NCBI RefSeq assembly: GCF_000002995.4
Contig: NW_025062479.1
Span: forward strand, 5,511,221-5,575,220
From: Brugia malayi
Lineage: Eukaryota > Nematoda > Chromadorea > Rhabditida > Onchocercidae
Reading direction: 5' to 3'
DNA: 64,000 bases
Made by a program: the position numbers and the translations under genes. Of the stretch, positions 12,801 to 25,555 are shown one piece after another (positions within the stretch are counted from its first letter, which is position 1; each line of letters starts with the position of its first letter). Under the pieces are notes generated by a model. It saw only the letters and a list, made by a program, of their open reading frames with translations. It was not told the DNA's origin and ran no database searches.

Positions 12801-15800
12801 TAAATTTAAGACAACGGATCCCCCTTTAGGGTTCGTTGTCAAATCGGGAATTTTAATAGCCGCTGAAATGAGACCTATTATTTTTCTAACTGTTGAAATT
12901 AACTGAAAGCAAGTTTCTCTTCTCACAGTTATTGATATATTGGTTTATATATTTTATATCACAGGTTCTGAACATCCATTAGGAGAAATTATCCCCTACA
13001 TTCTCAGAGTCCCATAATAAAATTAGTTTACTTGGCTAATGAAATAATAGTTGCTAAATCTTCTCCATACCTCCACCCCAATTGCTGCTTTCAATAATGT
13101 ATGGCACAATTTCTCCTAATTTTCGATAACAAATAGTACTAACAAATGCAAGACTAAATATCTGTAAAGATGAGAATTTAGATTTTCCAACAAAACCAAC
13201 ATTTCCGAGATACCCCAACCTCTTCTTAGCTCTCTATTTGAGTGGCCTAACCAAGAAATATATGGTACTGAATTTTCCAACTCATCAATCATCTATGCGA
13301 ACACCACCTATATAAGCCTATTCTTAATAAACATCACTGCCCCGAAAAAAAAAACGTGAAAAAGCAAGTGGAAAAATAATCATGAGTTCTTTCTCCAGCA
13401 AACCCTACCAAACATGCCAGCACCTCACTCGTCCTACCACCTTTTTTTTACGAAATTAACAAGCTAATATATAAGAGTGTCATGAAAATTACCGTCTACA
13501 AAGATAAAATATTGACAACCTTCGGCAACTTAGCCACTGCAACAAACATCTTTGGTGGTCTCAGATTGTCAACGCATCGTTGTGCTGACGACCACCCACG
13601 ACGTTTCTACTGTAAAATCATCCCGATAATAAGGTTTTGAACCATAAACGCATGTCGTAGTTACATGTAAAATAGGATGATGGATTCACCTTTACGTGTG
13701 ACGCAATTACAAATCAGGTTCGGTACTGATCATACAAATATCTTTGCTGTATTTTTCCTGCATCAAGCGGTGCATCGCATGCTGCTTCTTTAATGTTTCT
13801 GAAAAGATATTGTGCCATTTCCATGAAACTCCATCACGCTCATTGTTAAACTATGCCAAATGTAATTTTTTGTTTAGGATATATGTTCGGAGACTCACCG
13901 TTATGCTTCGTAGAGAGTTCTGTTCACAAAGTCTACACAGATGTTTAATATGTATATATAAAAATTAAACTTGTATAGAAATTATATTGGTATAAAATAA
14001 TGCAACTAGGAAAATGTGGAAACCCAGATTGATACTCGGAGTAAGAAAAGCGAAATAACACAAAGCAAATAATATCATTCAGTGCTCGCAGGATGGAATC
14101 CCGAAACATACTGTCAGCGAAGCACTGTGCACAACCGATTGTGTGATCTCAACACACAGCACACCGGTTTGTCGGAATGGTGAAAGTGTAAGAGCAAGCT
14201 TATTAATATTAATATTGCAATGAAACAAGTACAGGACTCTCGCAAATAGTAATATAAGGGAAGAAGCTACAATTTTGTTAACTTCATGGTTTGGAAGAAA
14301 TAATAACTTGCAATACTTCGTCCTTTCCTAATTCCAGACCTAGTTCTTCCTTGTTCATCCTGAAGAGGTAATAATCCCCAGTACTTCCTTCACTCATACT
14401 TGTTATTTCCCCTTTCCTCTAGTTCCTACTCAGTCTTTTATTCAGCAAGGCATATATCTACAGGCAAAATTCATGGACTACCGAAAAAAACCCAAATATG
14501 ATAAATGGCCTTTTAATTATTTGGATATCAATTTATTTAATTATATTTAATTGAATTACCGGAGAAGAGTCGAACTTTACTTACTGCCTTAAAATGATAT
14601 TTGCGTCCATTCATCATGAGACATCAAATCTACATTTATCTTATCTGAAACACTTCCCACACGGAGATCTCTGATGAACACAGACTGTTTGCGTGCGAGT
14701 CTGCATCCTCGAACTCATACAATATGCATTCTGAAGTGCTAAATTTGGATGTGAGGAGGAAGAGGTATGCAAGGATTATTACAAAAGTGATGCGAATGAA
14801 AGTGATGGTGGTGGCTGTAAGAAGGCCAAGACGTTAACAATTTAGATTCCTCTATACTAGCAAAGGTGTCTCAGGTGCAGTGCCCACCGATTCATACGGG
14901 TAGGTTGCATTAACAAAAGTTCAAGACAACTGATGCTATATCAGTTAAATAAATATACGCGAGGATTTGGGCATCGTTGCGTTGCATATCTCCCATAGAA
15001 ATTCATTTTCACTGTTAGTGTTGCAGGGAGTATCAAGTTAGTGAATAAATGCTCAAGCAAGATATTATTAGTATTCGGGAGGAAAAACGTACTGATTTGG
15101 AAGATGTTACAGGCTTTGATGGATGCTGTTTGGACTGAGATGAATTCATGCAGTAAAACAATTGCAAAGATTTTGGATGACGCATTCTCTGAGGTTCTTT
15201 AACTTAATGCTAAAAGGAGATAAAGTATGAATTAAAATAAAGTTTTAGAATTGTCCGGCAATATCAGAGTAATAGTTCGGATGTAATCTACTGTCACCTA
15301 AACAAAACACAACACTTTGCTAGTAAGATCTAAAAATTTTCTTGTGCAACGGTTGTATACGTCTTCAGCTTCTAGTTAAAAGCAAACTCACCGAAGTTTC
15401 TTACGATCTGATTATTAGATATCGACTAGGAAGAAAAATATACAGTAATCGAATCCAATGTTTCCCCAGACCATTTTGTCTTTTCATGCAGCATTATGTC
15501 TTCGACTTGTAATTACGAAGTCTTTCAGTGCCAAATGCGAATAAAATTGATGGCAAATACTTCGCAATTTTCACAATTCTCACAAGGAATGTCTGAACCT
15601 TCACGATTAAACTAAAAACATACAAACCAGTAGTCTCAAAGCCACAGTTAAAAAGCCGAACTGATTAAAAGTGATTTTTTAAATTATTCACCTTAACCAT
15701 GAATTCAATTTCCATTATTTTGTTTTTTATGACCCCCAGTTTATCTTCGACATCTTCCCTTGCAGATGGCTGCAAGCGCCAAAAATGTGGTATATTTAAT

Positions 15801-18190
15801 AAAATCTTTGAAAAAAACGGTTGAAGTCCACAACTTCAAACTGTTGCCTAATAGTGAGCGCTTATTTGGAGACGGTCATTTATACAACAGTCTGTTGTCC
15901 AACATATGAATTTCAACAACTTTATGCTTTTTTTTTTTTTTTTGGAATGACATCAGCTATCAGAAATAGAACTGTTAGAGGCAAACAAATAATTGGGATC
16001 CGTCATTCTGATTTTAACAACTGAATGTTAGGATAGGTGTTATTTGCTAGATCGTCGTAACGCTTTGCAGATCTGCGCGTCCCTCTGACAGGACAGTTTT
16101 TGGAGCTGACAGAACAAAATTCCGACCATGTAAAGTGCTGCTGCTATGGGTGATACCAACTCAATTTTTGTGATAATTATTTGGAAAGTAGGATCCCAAC
16201 GAAATACATATAACTCGAAATATGTCGAGTTAACACTGACTTATGTAGATTTATGTATTTCAGTTTGATTCTAACCTGACTCCTTTTATCAATGTTCATT
16301 TCGTCATTGTGAACAGAAGGAATACTTTTCTTTAAAAAAAAAAAAAAAAGAAAAAAAATTAGAAAGCAGCTTAGCTTCTCATGCTAAGTCATTCACTTAA
16401 AAACAGCCAGTATTATCGCATCAGACGATATTTTACATAATAAAGAGATCCAATGTATCTTATTTTTTAAAGCAAAATATTTTACTCAAATGGTATCAAG
16501 CGTTAGTTTAAACTTGAAATAACACTCTACCAGTTAATAACAAGAAAGAAATAATGCATTGTAATGGTATATTAAGCCTCGCGATGCACCTGGTAACATA
16601 AAAAACAATCAACAGAATGCATGAAGGGAGGAAAACTCACACAGTATTCTGGGAATTTTGGAAAACATGTTGGAAAAAAATTAAAAGTTTGCCGTATCAG
16701 ATTAGATTGACTGATTTCTGAGATCCGAACCAATTTTTTTATTGCAGTAATGTACTTTTTGTGTGTAAAGCTATCCTAAATTTTCATTTAATCAAACGTG
16801 GTCTTTCATGATTTGATGGGTAACAATTCTATCATTAAGATCCAAGAACGAAATCAAAGCATCTAAAATGAGATAATATAGCAACAGACAGCTATGCAAA
16901 CATTCCGTCTTTTTTCCAAAATGGATAGTCTGCACTATCATTCAACTATCCTTGATGAAATTCCTTGACACAGCTAAGTCAAAACTCTTTTCAAGTCCAG
17001 TCTTACCTCAATCGAAAAATCATTCACCTTGATTAACAGTCTTTAATGATGACCGTAATAGCAGTTTTCTACGATGACTGGAAATCTAATATTATTTTTT
17101 AGTTTGATATGGTTAACAAAAATTTTTCGGTTTTCATTCATCAGGGAATAGTACTGTTGTATGCTAAAAACCGATGAAATAAAAAACAGCAATGTATTTG
17201 ACAGTCGATAATACTAAGCTCTGAAACAATAACCAATTTTTAAATGAATCATGCATATGACTCATGAACATTTTAAGAAAAATCAAATAAGTCTTAATAG
17301 TTTTTTGAAATGAATCATAATTTGGATGGATTGCTGAGCACACTTACTGGTAAAATCAACTTTAAAGTAAAAACAGTGCTATAAGCAGCTCAAAATTCTT
17401 TTGTTTTGATGTCCTTCAAATATGTTTAATTGTCGACAAGATATTCTGAAGACTGGTACTGCAGAATCCGCTGGTGAAACGCCTCCAGAATAAATAAAAC
17501 TTTTTTTTTTTTCCAATGAAGATATTACGTAGTAGGTCCATACAAATACAGTACCATCCAGTAAAAGTTTCATGAATTAATCAAATATATGGTAAACAGT
17601 TTCTATATAAATGCACTTCGTAAGAAAGAAGAGAAAACGAATGGAGAAAAGTCCCATTTCGATATGAAACAAAAAAACTGGATCTGGAATGAAGCGCATT
17701 CAACTGATATCACACAATTTCTGGAAAAGTTATAACTTGATAAGCGCAAATATAAAGCATAAAAAATTACAAAAATGTACTCAACACAGTACGGCAATTT
17801 TACAATTTCGAACTTCAACATTCGATAGTTTGGAAACGACAAAAAAAGAAATCAAATAAAATCTGAATACTTAATGCAAAAATTCAAAAACATGAATCCG
17901 GCTAAAGAATTACCCAATTCCATTGGAAGAAACAGTACAGAGCAGAATTTAACTCGAAATAAAAATAAATATAGGAAGGTCTTACATTAGAAACAAAGAG
18001 ATGAAAATATTTAGAACGAAACAAAAGAAAACTTACTTTCTTCGTCATGAACTGGTAGAGAGCTTTACAAAACGAAGTAATTAGTTTAATTTACCTAACT
18101 ACTTGCGATGTGTACTTACCACAATTCATGGTATCTTATTCGGCGCATTCTATTACGACTATTTGGGGGAGAAATATTCATGAAAGATGT
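9865..18190. other. 8 kb intergenic region, no supported gene
   Basis: Only short unrecognisable ORFs occur (60 codons at 12173, 74 codons at 13744, 67 codons at 15821, minus-strand frames at 17379-17842). None contains a known motif or joins with consistent splice sites. The sequence is AT-rich with poly-A and poly-T runs (for example 15931-15943 and 16333-16349). Distant 5' exons, non-coding RNAs or regulatory DNA may be present but cannot be shown. Confidence 0.5.
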
Positions 18191-18196
18191 TTTATT
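18191..18196 (-). terminator. AATAAA polyadenylation signal (minus strand)
   Basis: TTTATT on the plus strand, 95 nt downstream of the stop codon of the minus-strand CDC50 gene. Confidence 0.5.
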
Positions 18197-18290
18197 TCGA
18201 GTAGTTCGCAATAGTAAATGACGGAACATGAAACAGATTGTTTCTTGTAGCGACAATGAATACAAAAGTGAAGAATCAGAATAACTGAAA

Positions 18291-21200
18291 CTACCGTGAG
18301 ATTTGAGAAATGCTCCCGGCTTCGTTCGACCTGTAAAAGTTATATATAACTCAAAATTATTAGATAGAAAAAAAAGAAAAGAAAGGTAATGAATGCATTG
18401 CCCCTTCCTGAACATGAAAACTTCGAGTATTAAATATAAAAATTTCTAACAGATAATAAACTTACGATGTGCCGAATTTCAGATGTATTAATAGGAAAAT
18501 TGAACCGAATAAAACGCAAATGCCACTAACGGTAATGTATGCAATACCCAAAAATCCACTTTTACCACCTGCCCAAGATGTTGTACTTATTATAAAATAT
18601 TTCCGACCACCAAACACTGTTACTGGGTAATCTGAAATTCATTTCATATTGCGACTCGAAAGAAAAGAAAGGATCTGATATTTAACAAGGGAAAGAATAT
18701 AAATATGCGATAACATTAAAGGGCAGTCGAACACTGCCGGCACTCCGCCATTTTGGCAGTAATAATTAAAGCAAAATAGAACCATTATGAAAATTCTTTT
18801 AACACGCTTCCACTAAATCAGACATTAATAGCCTACGCAATGACAAAGACAAAAAATACAGAAGTTTTTAATCTTTACGATGTCCACATAATACGCCGTA
18901 TAGCGTTAATGTATTAAATTTGAATAATCACTGTTTGCTTTTCGATAAGAATAGGATAAGAGTTGAAAAACTAGAAAAAGATAGGCTTGGATGGGAGACA
19001 TTAACGTACCATCTGAATGTAATAACTTCACCACCGCATTGCATCACTTTCTACAAAACTAATAGATTTTTCATAACAAAAATAACTTACTATTCTTGAT
19101 CATAAGCTTGTATGTTCCAGCAGGTAAGCCATTTTTATATATTGAATTTTTGGAACGAACTAGAATACGATGCAGTTTCCTAAAATCAGGTAAAGCTGCT
19201 GTCCTCATCCATACGATGAAATCGGTATTTAAAAAGCCATTATTGTCAGAATGGTCCGGATCTAATTCATATATTGCCTTTCGCCAGTTAGGAGGTTTCA
19301 CAGTATTCTAAAATCATAAAAATTCGTAAACACATTATCAAACGAGACTACGCAGTTACAGAATTATAATTGAATATTTCACCTAAATAAGAAAAATCTA
19401 CCGCAAAAGCTTGCTTAAGATCCTTTCCAGGTGGATTCCTATATTTTCTGTTCTTATCAACCGGCCAAACAACACCTTTGTATGTCCAAGGCACTGACTC
19501 ATTGTTGTCGTTACGAAATAATGTGAAAGAATCTGAAATTTCTGGGACGAACACAAAAAAAAATTGCGATAACTGATGTTTAAAAAGGAAACATTAAAAA
19601 AAAAAAAGTTCGAACTACTTTTCTAACCATTAAACATGGAATTGGCAACTGCACCACATGGAGCAATAATTTTCAGGCCTGATGACGTGTTCAAATATGC
19701 ATATGGCTCACAGTCACCTACATTCTGAAATTTTGCATTTTTTTAACTCCCAACTCTGCATCCAGATTATGAAGAACTGCATTAATTTCTGTGTCTTTTT
19801 TTGCCATACTTCAAGCTGCAAAAATGCCTACCTGAAGATCACCCAGAAGCTGACTATCACTGCGACTTTTCATATACCGCCGATGATTTTGAAAATAATT
19901 GTCCAATGCGTAATAAAAATAAACATCACCCTGGAATTAATTTAGGATGCATAATCAATCAAGTAGGTTGGCAGTCTGAGTAATCACTAAACTACATAAC
20001 GGAAATATATAAAACAAAAAGAAGTTAAAAAAAAAAAGTAGAAACCTGAAAATCGCTATTCAGTTTAATCACGAAGTCACAAGACTCATGTGAAGGTACA
20101 CTGCAAGATGTATAATCTGTGATCGACTCTTTCACTACAATAATACTAATTTCAACCTGTGTATCCAATATTTTTAAGTCTTACACGAATTATAAAACAA
20201 TCTCTGCATCTAAGAATAATGCGATTAAGAACTAGTGATTATTGCCCTTTTCGAGTTTATGATTGTCAATTTACCTCTTTCCTGGAAATTGAATACAACG
20301 AAGATCAACCTCATGATGGTAAATTGTATCACATACTAACAAAATCAAATTAGGATAATGTCTTGCCTCCTTGACTAGCTAATAGTAAAGCAACACCAAT
20401 AGGCAGAAAAACAATGCCAATGCCAAAAACTGTTGGTATAACTGCTGATGCAGTTAGTATGGGCTGCCAAGCAGGTAATTTTTGTTGGCGAAGTTTTGTA
20501 TCTGCAAATTGCGTCATTAAAACTGTACACCAGAAATGGTAGGAAGTTACAAAACTGAAGAGTGAACTAACCAAATAAATTGTGTTCCTTAACCTGATAT
20601 TTCCTTTTTGAAAACATTACAGAAGGGAAATGTAATCGAAATCCACATTAACAATGGAATGTAGCTTAGCTAAACAAATAATTACTGCCCAACATGCACT
20701 ATTCCAGAATACACTAAAAGTACTTCCCATCTAATATGAAGAACTGAACAACATAAATCTCACAGTATTGTCATCTTTTATAAATTTAAAAGGTTTGTAT
20801 TTCGGTAATGAAACGACGGCAATGTGACCCGTGCAACTGGTCATTAAAATCAACCTTCAATCTTTAAAACCACGAGAAATTTCAAATGCAGCAGTTAAAA
20901 ATTCGATGAAGCTGCAATTATATACAAGTACGAAATGTTCATGAAAAACAAGTATAAGTTGGTGCCGCATGTATGTCTGTAAATAAATAGCCTAATCCCA
21001 CTACATTTCCCTTATAGACTATTCCTACTGCCTTTTTCATTAATTTTCTTTTAAAAGGGAATTTTTGTGTGCTGTTCTAACGCAGTCCGTATCTCATTAC
21101 CACTACTAACTGGAATTTACCACTTTCCAGTGATTACTTTATTTCAATAGGTAACAATACATAGAGTTCACCTTACTACTCCAAAAGTCTCTGTGGATAT

Positions 21201-21954
21201 GAAAAAGCCCTTTCCAGTATATAAAAAGCGCGCTGAAGAAAAGAGAAAAGTCTATCACAACGAACTTCATTTGTCACCAAACAGTCAAGGAAAATATTGA
21301 TATTGTTTTTAGTAAGAAGAATTATTTTTCAAAGAAAGTTGTACACCTCAAAATTCAAAAAAAAGTTGCTTATAATTAGTGCTTAAAAAAGATCGTTCCC
21401 GTACCCAATGCCGTTATATTGCATGTGTTATGTTTTACTGAAAATCCATTCTTGGTACAAAAAAATAATGGTCACAACGAAACAGTGACCTGCTCACAAA
21501 CTTCAACTTTTTACGGAAAAGGATAATCAAAATATCAAATTTAATTTTTATACATGCTACATCAACTCAATGAATTAATGTGCAGAAGAGATATCCAGTT
21601 CGATTATTGTTAGAGCAAAATTTGAATCTTTGCAGTATTGAATCACTCTCATCGTATGTGCAACCGAAGTGTTTGCAGCTGTTTAACTAATAAGTGCTAA
21701 AAGGCACAGAATGAAATTGTGATATGCTTTGTTTCTGATATGGGCTGCGGAGAAGTATGCTTAGAAATAAACTGGCTCAATAAACAACCAATAAGATGAA
21801 GAAACTGAAATTTCAATGCAGAGAAACACTGACCACAAGGTTTATTCTTCGATCTACTGGTTGATTCATTGCTATTGAGGATGGTAGCTGAAGATTGTTG
21901 AATATCCTGGAGTGGGGAATTTGACGCGGTGAGACGTTGTGGAATGGATGCCAT
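18291..21954 (-). CDS. CDC50: CDC50/TMEM30 family flippase beta subunit
   Basis: Model of 364 aa, nine exons (minus): 21954-21834, 20501-20367, 20134-20046, 19930-19832, 19724-19628, 19532-19402, 19307-19091, 18631-18466, 18330-18291; all phases agree. CDC50 proteins are obligate partners of P4-ATPases, needed for their ER exit and for moving phosphatidylserine or phosphatidylethanolamine to the cytosolic leaflet. Family signatures: [13 protein letters not shown] before TM1 (about 56-83), DYTSC plus a second ectodomain Cys, [60 protein letters not shown] and TM2 (about 323-346). Length is typical of the family. The second intron has a GC donor. The first intron is 1.3 kb. Worms have several paralogues (CHAT-1 is one); I cannot say which this is. 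It is divergent to GAR1, 793 bp between the start codons. Confidence 0.95.
20135..20366 (-). other. GC-AG intron in the CDC50 gene
   Basis: Exon 2 ends GGAG followed by GCAAGA; the next exon begins after TTGTAG. The join gives [15 protein letters not shown], which restores the expected CDC50 order of TM1 followed by the DYT-x-C motif. No GT donor near the exon end keeps the frame, and the unspliced frame reaches a stop within 15 nt. GCAAGA fits the known strong consensus of GC donors. Confidence 0.85.
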
Positions 21955-22746
21955 TTCGAGCCTCGCATGGATTCTTTTTTAGAAACCAATTCAATTCAAT
22001 ATTTAATGCAGGAAATCCACTGGATTAGTTATTTACTGATACTGAGACCACTGCCATATATTAGTTAGACACTAATCTGCTCAAAAAAACGCATTTTTTT
22101 CAAGTTCAAACCTTTCTATTATGATTTCACAATTACCAGTCGGGATACTCAAATGAGAATAGCAATGTGAGTACATTGCGTAAAGCAGATAATGCTCACG
22201 GGGTCGTCGAAATCTGTTGAAAATCACAGATTTCACTGATAGTCTATATACATACGTCCTAACTTGAAAAGCAAATTTGCAATTTTTACGGAGACTTCAC
22301 TGTCGCACATCGCCTGTACCTAACTAAGACGCTGAAAAGGAAATGAAAAAAAGGAGCACTAGTCTCTCACTTTCTACCACTGAAAAACATGGCAAGTAAC
22401 CAGTAACCAGGCTTACGGGAACTCGTGGGATGAAAAGCAGTCATGTCGCGTCCCTGTTAAAACGATTTCACAGAAAAGCACTTGAGAAGGGGGATCTCGG
22501 GTAGGAAACGCTCGGGTAGGGCTACCGGGACAGGTGGGAGGGAATAAAGATGCTGGGCGAGAGTTTTTATGATGTGAACCTCATTTCCTTGTTTATCATT
22601 TATTTTTTCAACATTATGTAAAGCTTGTAAGCAGTTTGAATTTTCTTTTTGCAATACTCGCAGTAAGTTGTGGAGAAAAAGTTCTTCAATTCACTATCTG
22701 TTGAATTTTCTCGTACCAAATTCTATTTCACTTCCCACTACGGAAA
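21955..22746. promoter_or_regulatory. shared divergent upstream region of CDC50 and GAR1
   Basis: The 792 bp between two oppositely oriented start codons must contain upstream elements of both genes. Part of it (about 22430-22560) is noticeably GC-richer than the surroundings. A 65-codon minus-strand ORF (22457-22654) crosses it but has no recognisable motif. Confidence 0.55.
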
Positions 22747-24488
22747 ATGTCGTCTCGAGATCGAAGTGGCGGCAGTAGCCGCGGGTTTAGGAATTTCGGG
22801 CATGGCGGACGGAGAGGAAGCCGAGGCGGAAGTAATCGCAGTAGTGGCTATGATCAAGGTCCTCCGGAACAAGTGACTGGTAAGTAACTATTCCTTCATT
22901 ACTAACAAATAATTCAAATTGTTTTCCACCAGCAAGTATGTTGAATCATGCGGGTGGATATGATATATCATTATACGTTAAAGAAACAAATCGTAGGCAT
23001 CTTCATTTCATTATTTCCTTCTATTATAAGTCACGAGAAAAATTTTCCTCTAATTAAGCAGAACCAAATCGCTGAAGGAATTATGGCAGAGGATTGGTTT
23101 TATTTTTTCTGACAGAACATTTTGTTTAATTGAATAGCACAACTGTTTGTTCTAGTAATATTTCTTTATAGAAATAGGGTATTTCACGCATACATGTGAA
23201 GATGATATCGTTTGTCACAACACATCGGGCAAAATTCCTTATTTCAATGCTGCGATCTTTTTCGAAAACAAAGAACAAATTGGCAAAGTTGATGAGATCT
23301 TTGGTGGTATTAAAGACAATGTACGTATGCCACTTATTTATTAAATTTAATTGGTGTATCTTAATTCAGTGTATGTTTTTACATGTTGTAATACTTAAAG
23401 TGGGTGGTTACTACAAATTCACGGCAAGTACTACTTAAATTGCAAATAGATTAGGAGACAAATAAAAAAAATGCAAATAGCTTTTTAAGCATTTCCAAAC
23501 CTTGGCAGTCTTAACACTAGTAGTGTGCAACAAAATGCTAGTTTTATAAGCTAATTTTAGTTCTTCCATATATAGCCGTGCCCGGCTTTGTTTGTTTCGT
23601 GGTAATGCCACCGGTAGCATTTAATACAAAATGGGACGAGATTTCAGGGATTCACTGTGAAACTGCAAGATGGTATCAAAGCTTCGTCTTTCAAAGAAGC
23701 ACAAAAATTGTTCATTGATTCAGGAAGACTTTTACCTATTGAACGATTCTTGCCGAATAGTGCAAATAAACGAGGGAAAGGACAAGTACGTGGAACTGGA
23801 CGCGGTTAGCCTAGCCAGTCTTTTAGAAAACATTTTTAGCTATTGCATTGCCATAAATTTTAGCAGCTGCGGTCAGTGGAGTTTAATATGAGTTTTTGAG
23901 GTCATAAATTTACACGATTCTCCATGAATCTTTGTTTCAGGAGGTCGTGGTCGTGGTGGCAGTGATCGAAGTAGATTTCGTGGTAAGATTCATTTTTAAA
24001 TTACATTGATGTTTTTCCATTAATTCTAACTATTGCTAGTTTTATTTGTAACTGTTATTCAAGGTAAAGGAGGAGGTTCATTGATCCGGAATGGTGGAAG
24101 TAATCGAGGTAATGGGGGCGACCGAGGCGGTTTTAGAGGTGGCAGTCGTGGAAGTTTCAGAGGTGGTGGAGAACGGAATGGTCGAGGCAATGGTTTTCGA
24201 GAAAGAGGTAAATACACAGTCTTTATCGTTAAGGCAGTGAGCTTGGCAATTTCGAAATGAAAAAACTTAGAAATCAATGTAGACAAATAATGAAGAGTAA
24301 CTGTGATACCCGGATGTTGATATAGGTGCATCTGGTATCGAAATTGTTTTTCTTGACAGTATAACAGAGACTTTGTAGGCCTACTGAATCATTCGGTTTT
24401 AGGGCGAGGAGTTGATTTCGGCCATAAACGAAGTTTTGGTGGACATTCAGAAACAATCAGAAATAAAAGGATGAAGTTTGATGATTAG
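22747..24488 (+). CDS. gar1: GAR1, H/ACA snoRNP protein
   Basis: Model of 236 aa, six exons: 22747-22879, 23172-23320, 23648-23804, 23941-23982, 24064-24207, 24403-24488; frame continuous. GAR1 binds dyskerin in nucleolar H/ACA RNPs that pseudouridylate rRNA and snRNA. N-terminal Gly/Arg-rich region (1-44); conserved core (about 45-140) with [48 protein letters not shown] and [11 protein letters not shown]-terminal RGG domain with [20 protein letters not shown] and FRERG, ending in a basic KRMKFDD tail. The core fits GAR1 closely, although the exon 2/3 join (KDN-GFTVKL) lacks about one residue relative to the usual NDYYFSVKL. Four of the five introns are phase 1. V-ATPase C follows on the same strand 1.07 kb downstream. 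Confidence 0.95.
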
Positions 24489-24508
24489 GCATATATTTGA
24501 TTGTTTCA

Positions 24509-24514
24509 ATAAAG
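24509..24514 (+). terminator. AATAAA polyadenylation signal of GAR1
   Basis: Canonical hexamer 20 nt after the GAR1 stop codon, implying a very short 3' UTR. Confidence 0.65.
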
Positions 24515-25540
24515 TTCGGATATGCCACTGTATCGGTCTTTTTCCTGTACAGCAGCATTATCAATTGCTTAGATGTAAAATTGTTCCATCTGTAGAATGT
24601 TTTGCGTTGTTTTTTTTCTGTTGTGCTTATTTCAGGTATTCAAAACTAAAGATTGGTTCTGTTAAATTGTTTGACACATTGTATAACGTCATACTCCCTT
24701 TATGTTTTATTAAACGATCATTTAAAAAAAACGCTTCATATTGTGTAGTTCTAAAGTCCTGCCACTTTTTTTTTTGTCTTATACGTTACGTTCCTGAAGT
24801 TTACTTTTGTTTAGTTTTTCAAAATTAGGTTAAACGGTTGTTAAAAACACCAGATATTAAGATATGCTTTATGCTTCTCATGTTGTTGAGCACAAAATTT
24901 TTGTTTTGCTTGTTTACATATCAAAAGCTACGTTGTGGTAGTAGTATTTCCCATTACATATAAAGTGGGGTAAAAGATTTTAGGGGGATAGAGTGTTTGA
25001 GTACTTCCAAAGTCGGAGTTCTCATCATGAGACATCGAATTATTTGGAATGAGAAACAAGAGATTTGTAGCCAGTAATATATCGAGATTGTGACGAATTT
25101 CCGGTTCCTATCGGGTTTGTCTGGGAATTTAAAGGTGCAAGGAGAGTGCACTATCAGGAGTATGGAAGACTAGGGTGTGAGTAACGGTAGTGGTGATGTG
25201 CTGTGGATGACGTTTTGTGCGGTTTGGCTGGAGTTTCGCGTGAAATATTGTTCACGTGTTTACTATTACCTGAAATGTTTCTAGATTCTTGAGCATGGGG
25301 TGTTAAGTGTCATTTTGTGGATACAATTCAGCACTTTCGTGGTTTTCATAACGATTCCCTACTACCGTATTTGATCTTTGGTTGTCCAGAATGTTTTGTG
25401 GTAAGGTGTTGGAAGTGGCAAGTGGGAATGCGGTTTGTAAGATTTATATGAGGAAGGAGTATCAGCTGGACGATGAAGCTCAGTCAGTTTGTCAGTGCCA
25501 CTTATATCATTCTATTGAAATCCACATTAGGTTACATCGT

Positions 25541-25550
25541 GACGTTACAG
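25541..25550 (+). promoter_or_regulatory. probable trans-splice acceptor of V-ATPase C
   Basis: GACGTTACAG lies 5 nt upstream of the ATG that matches the conserved V-ATPase C N-terminus. No coding exon upstream is needed, so a spliced leader is the likely partner. An ordinary 5' UTR intron is the alternative. Confidence 0.55.
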
Positions 25551-25555
25551 GCACG

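Noticed and set aside
19801..19983. Plus-strand 60-codon ORF with plausible-looking composition
   Set aside because: It is antisense to the CDC50 exon at 19930-19832 ([12 protein letters not shown]), which is strongly conserved on the minus strand.
25382..25555. N-terminal extension of V-ATPase C from an upstream in-frame ATG
   Set aside because: Family homology begins at 25556 and a splice acceptor lies directly before that ATG; the extension resembles nothing known.
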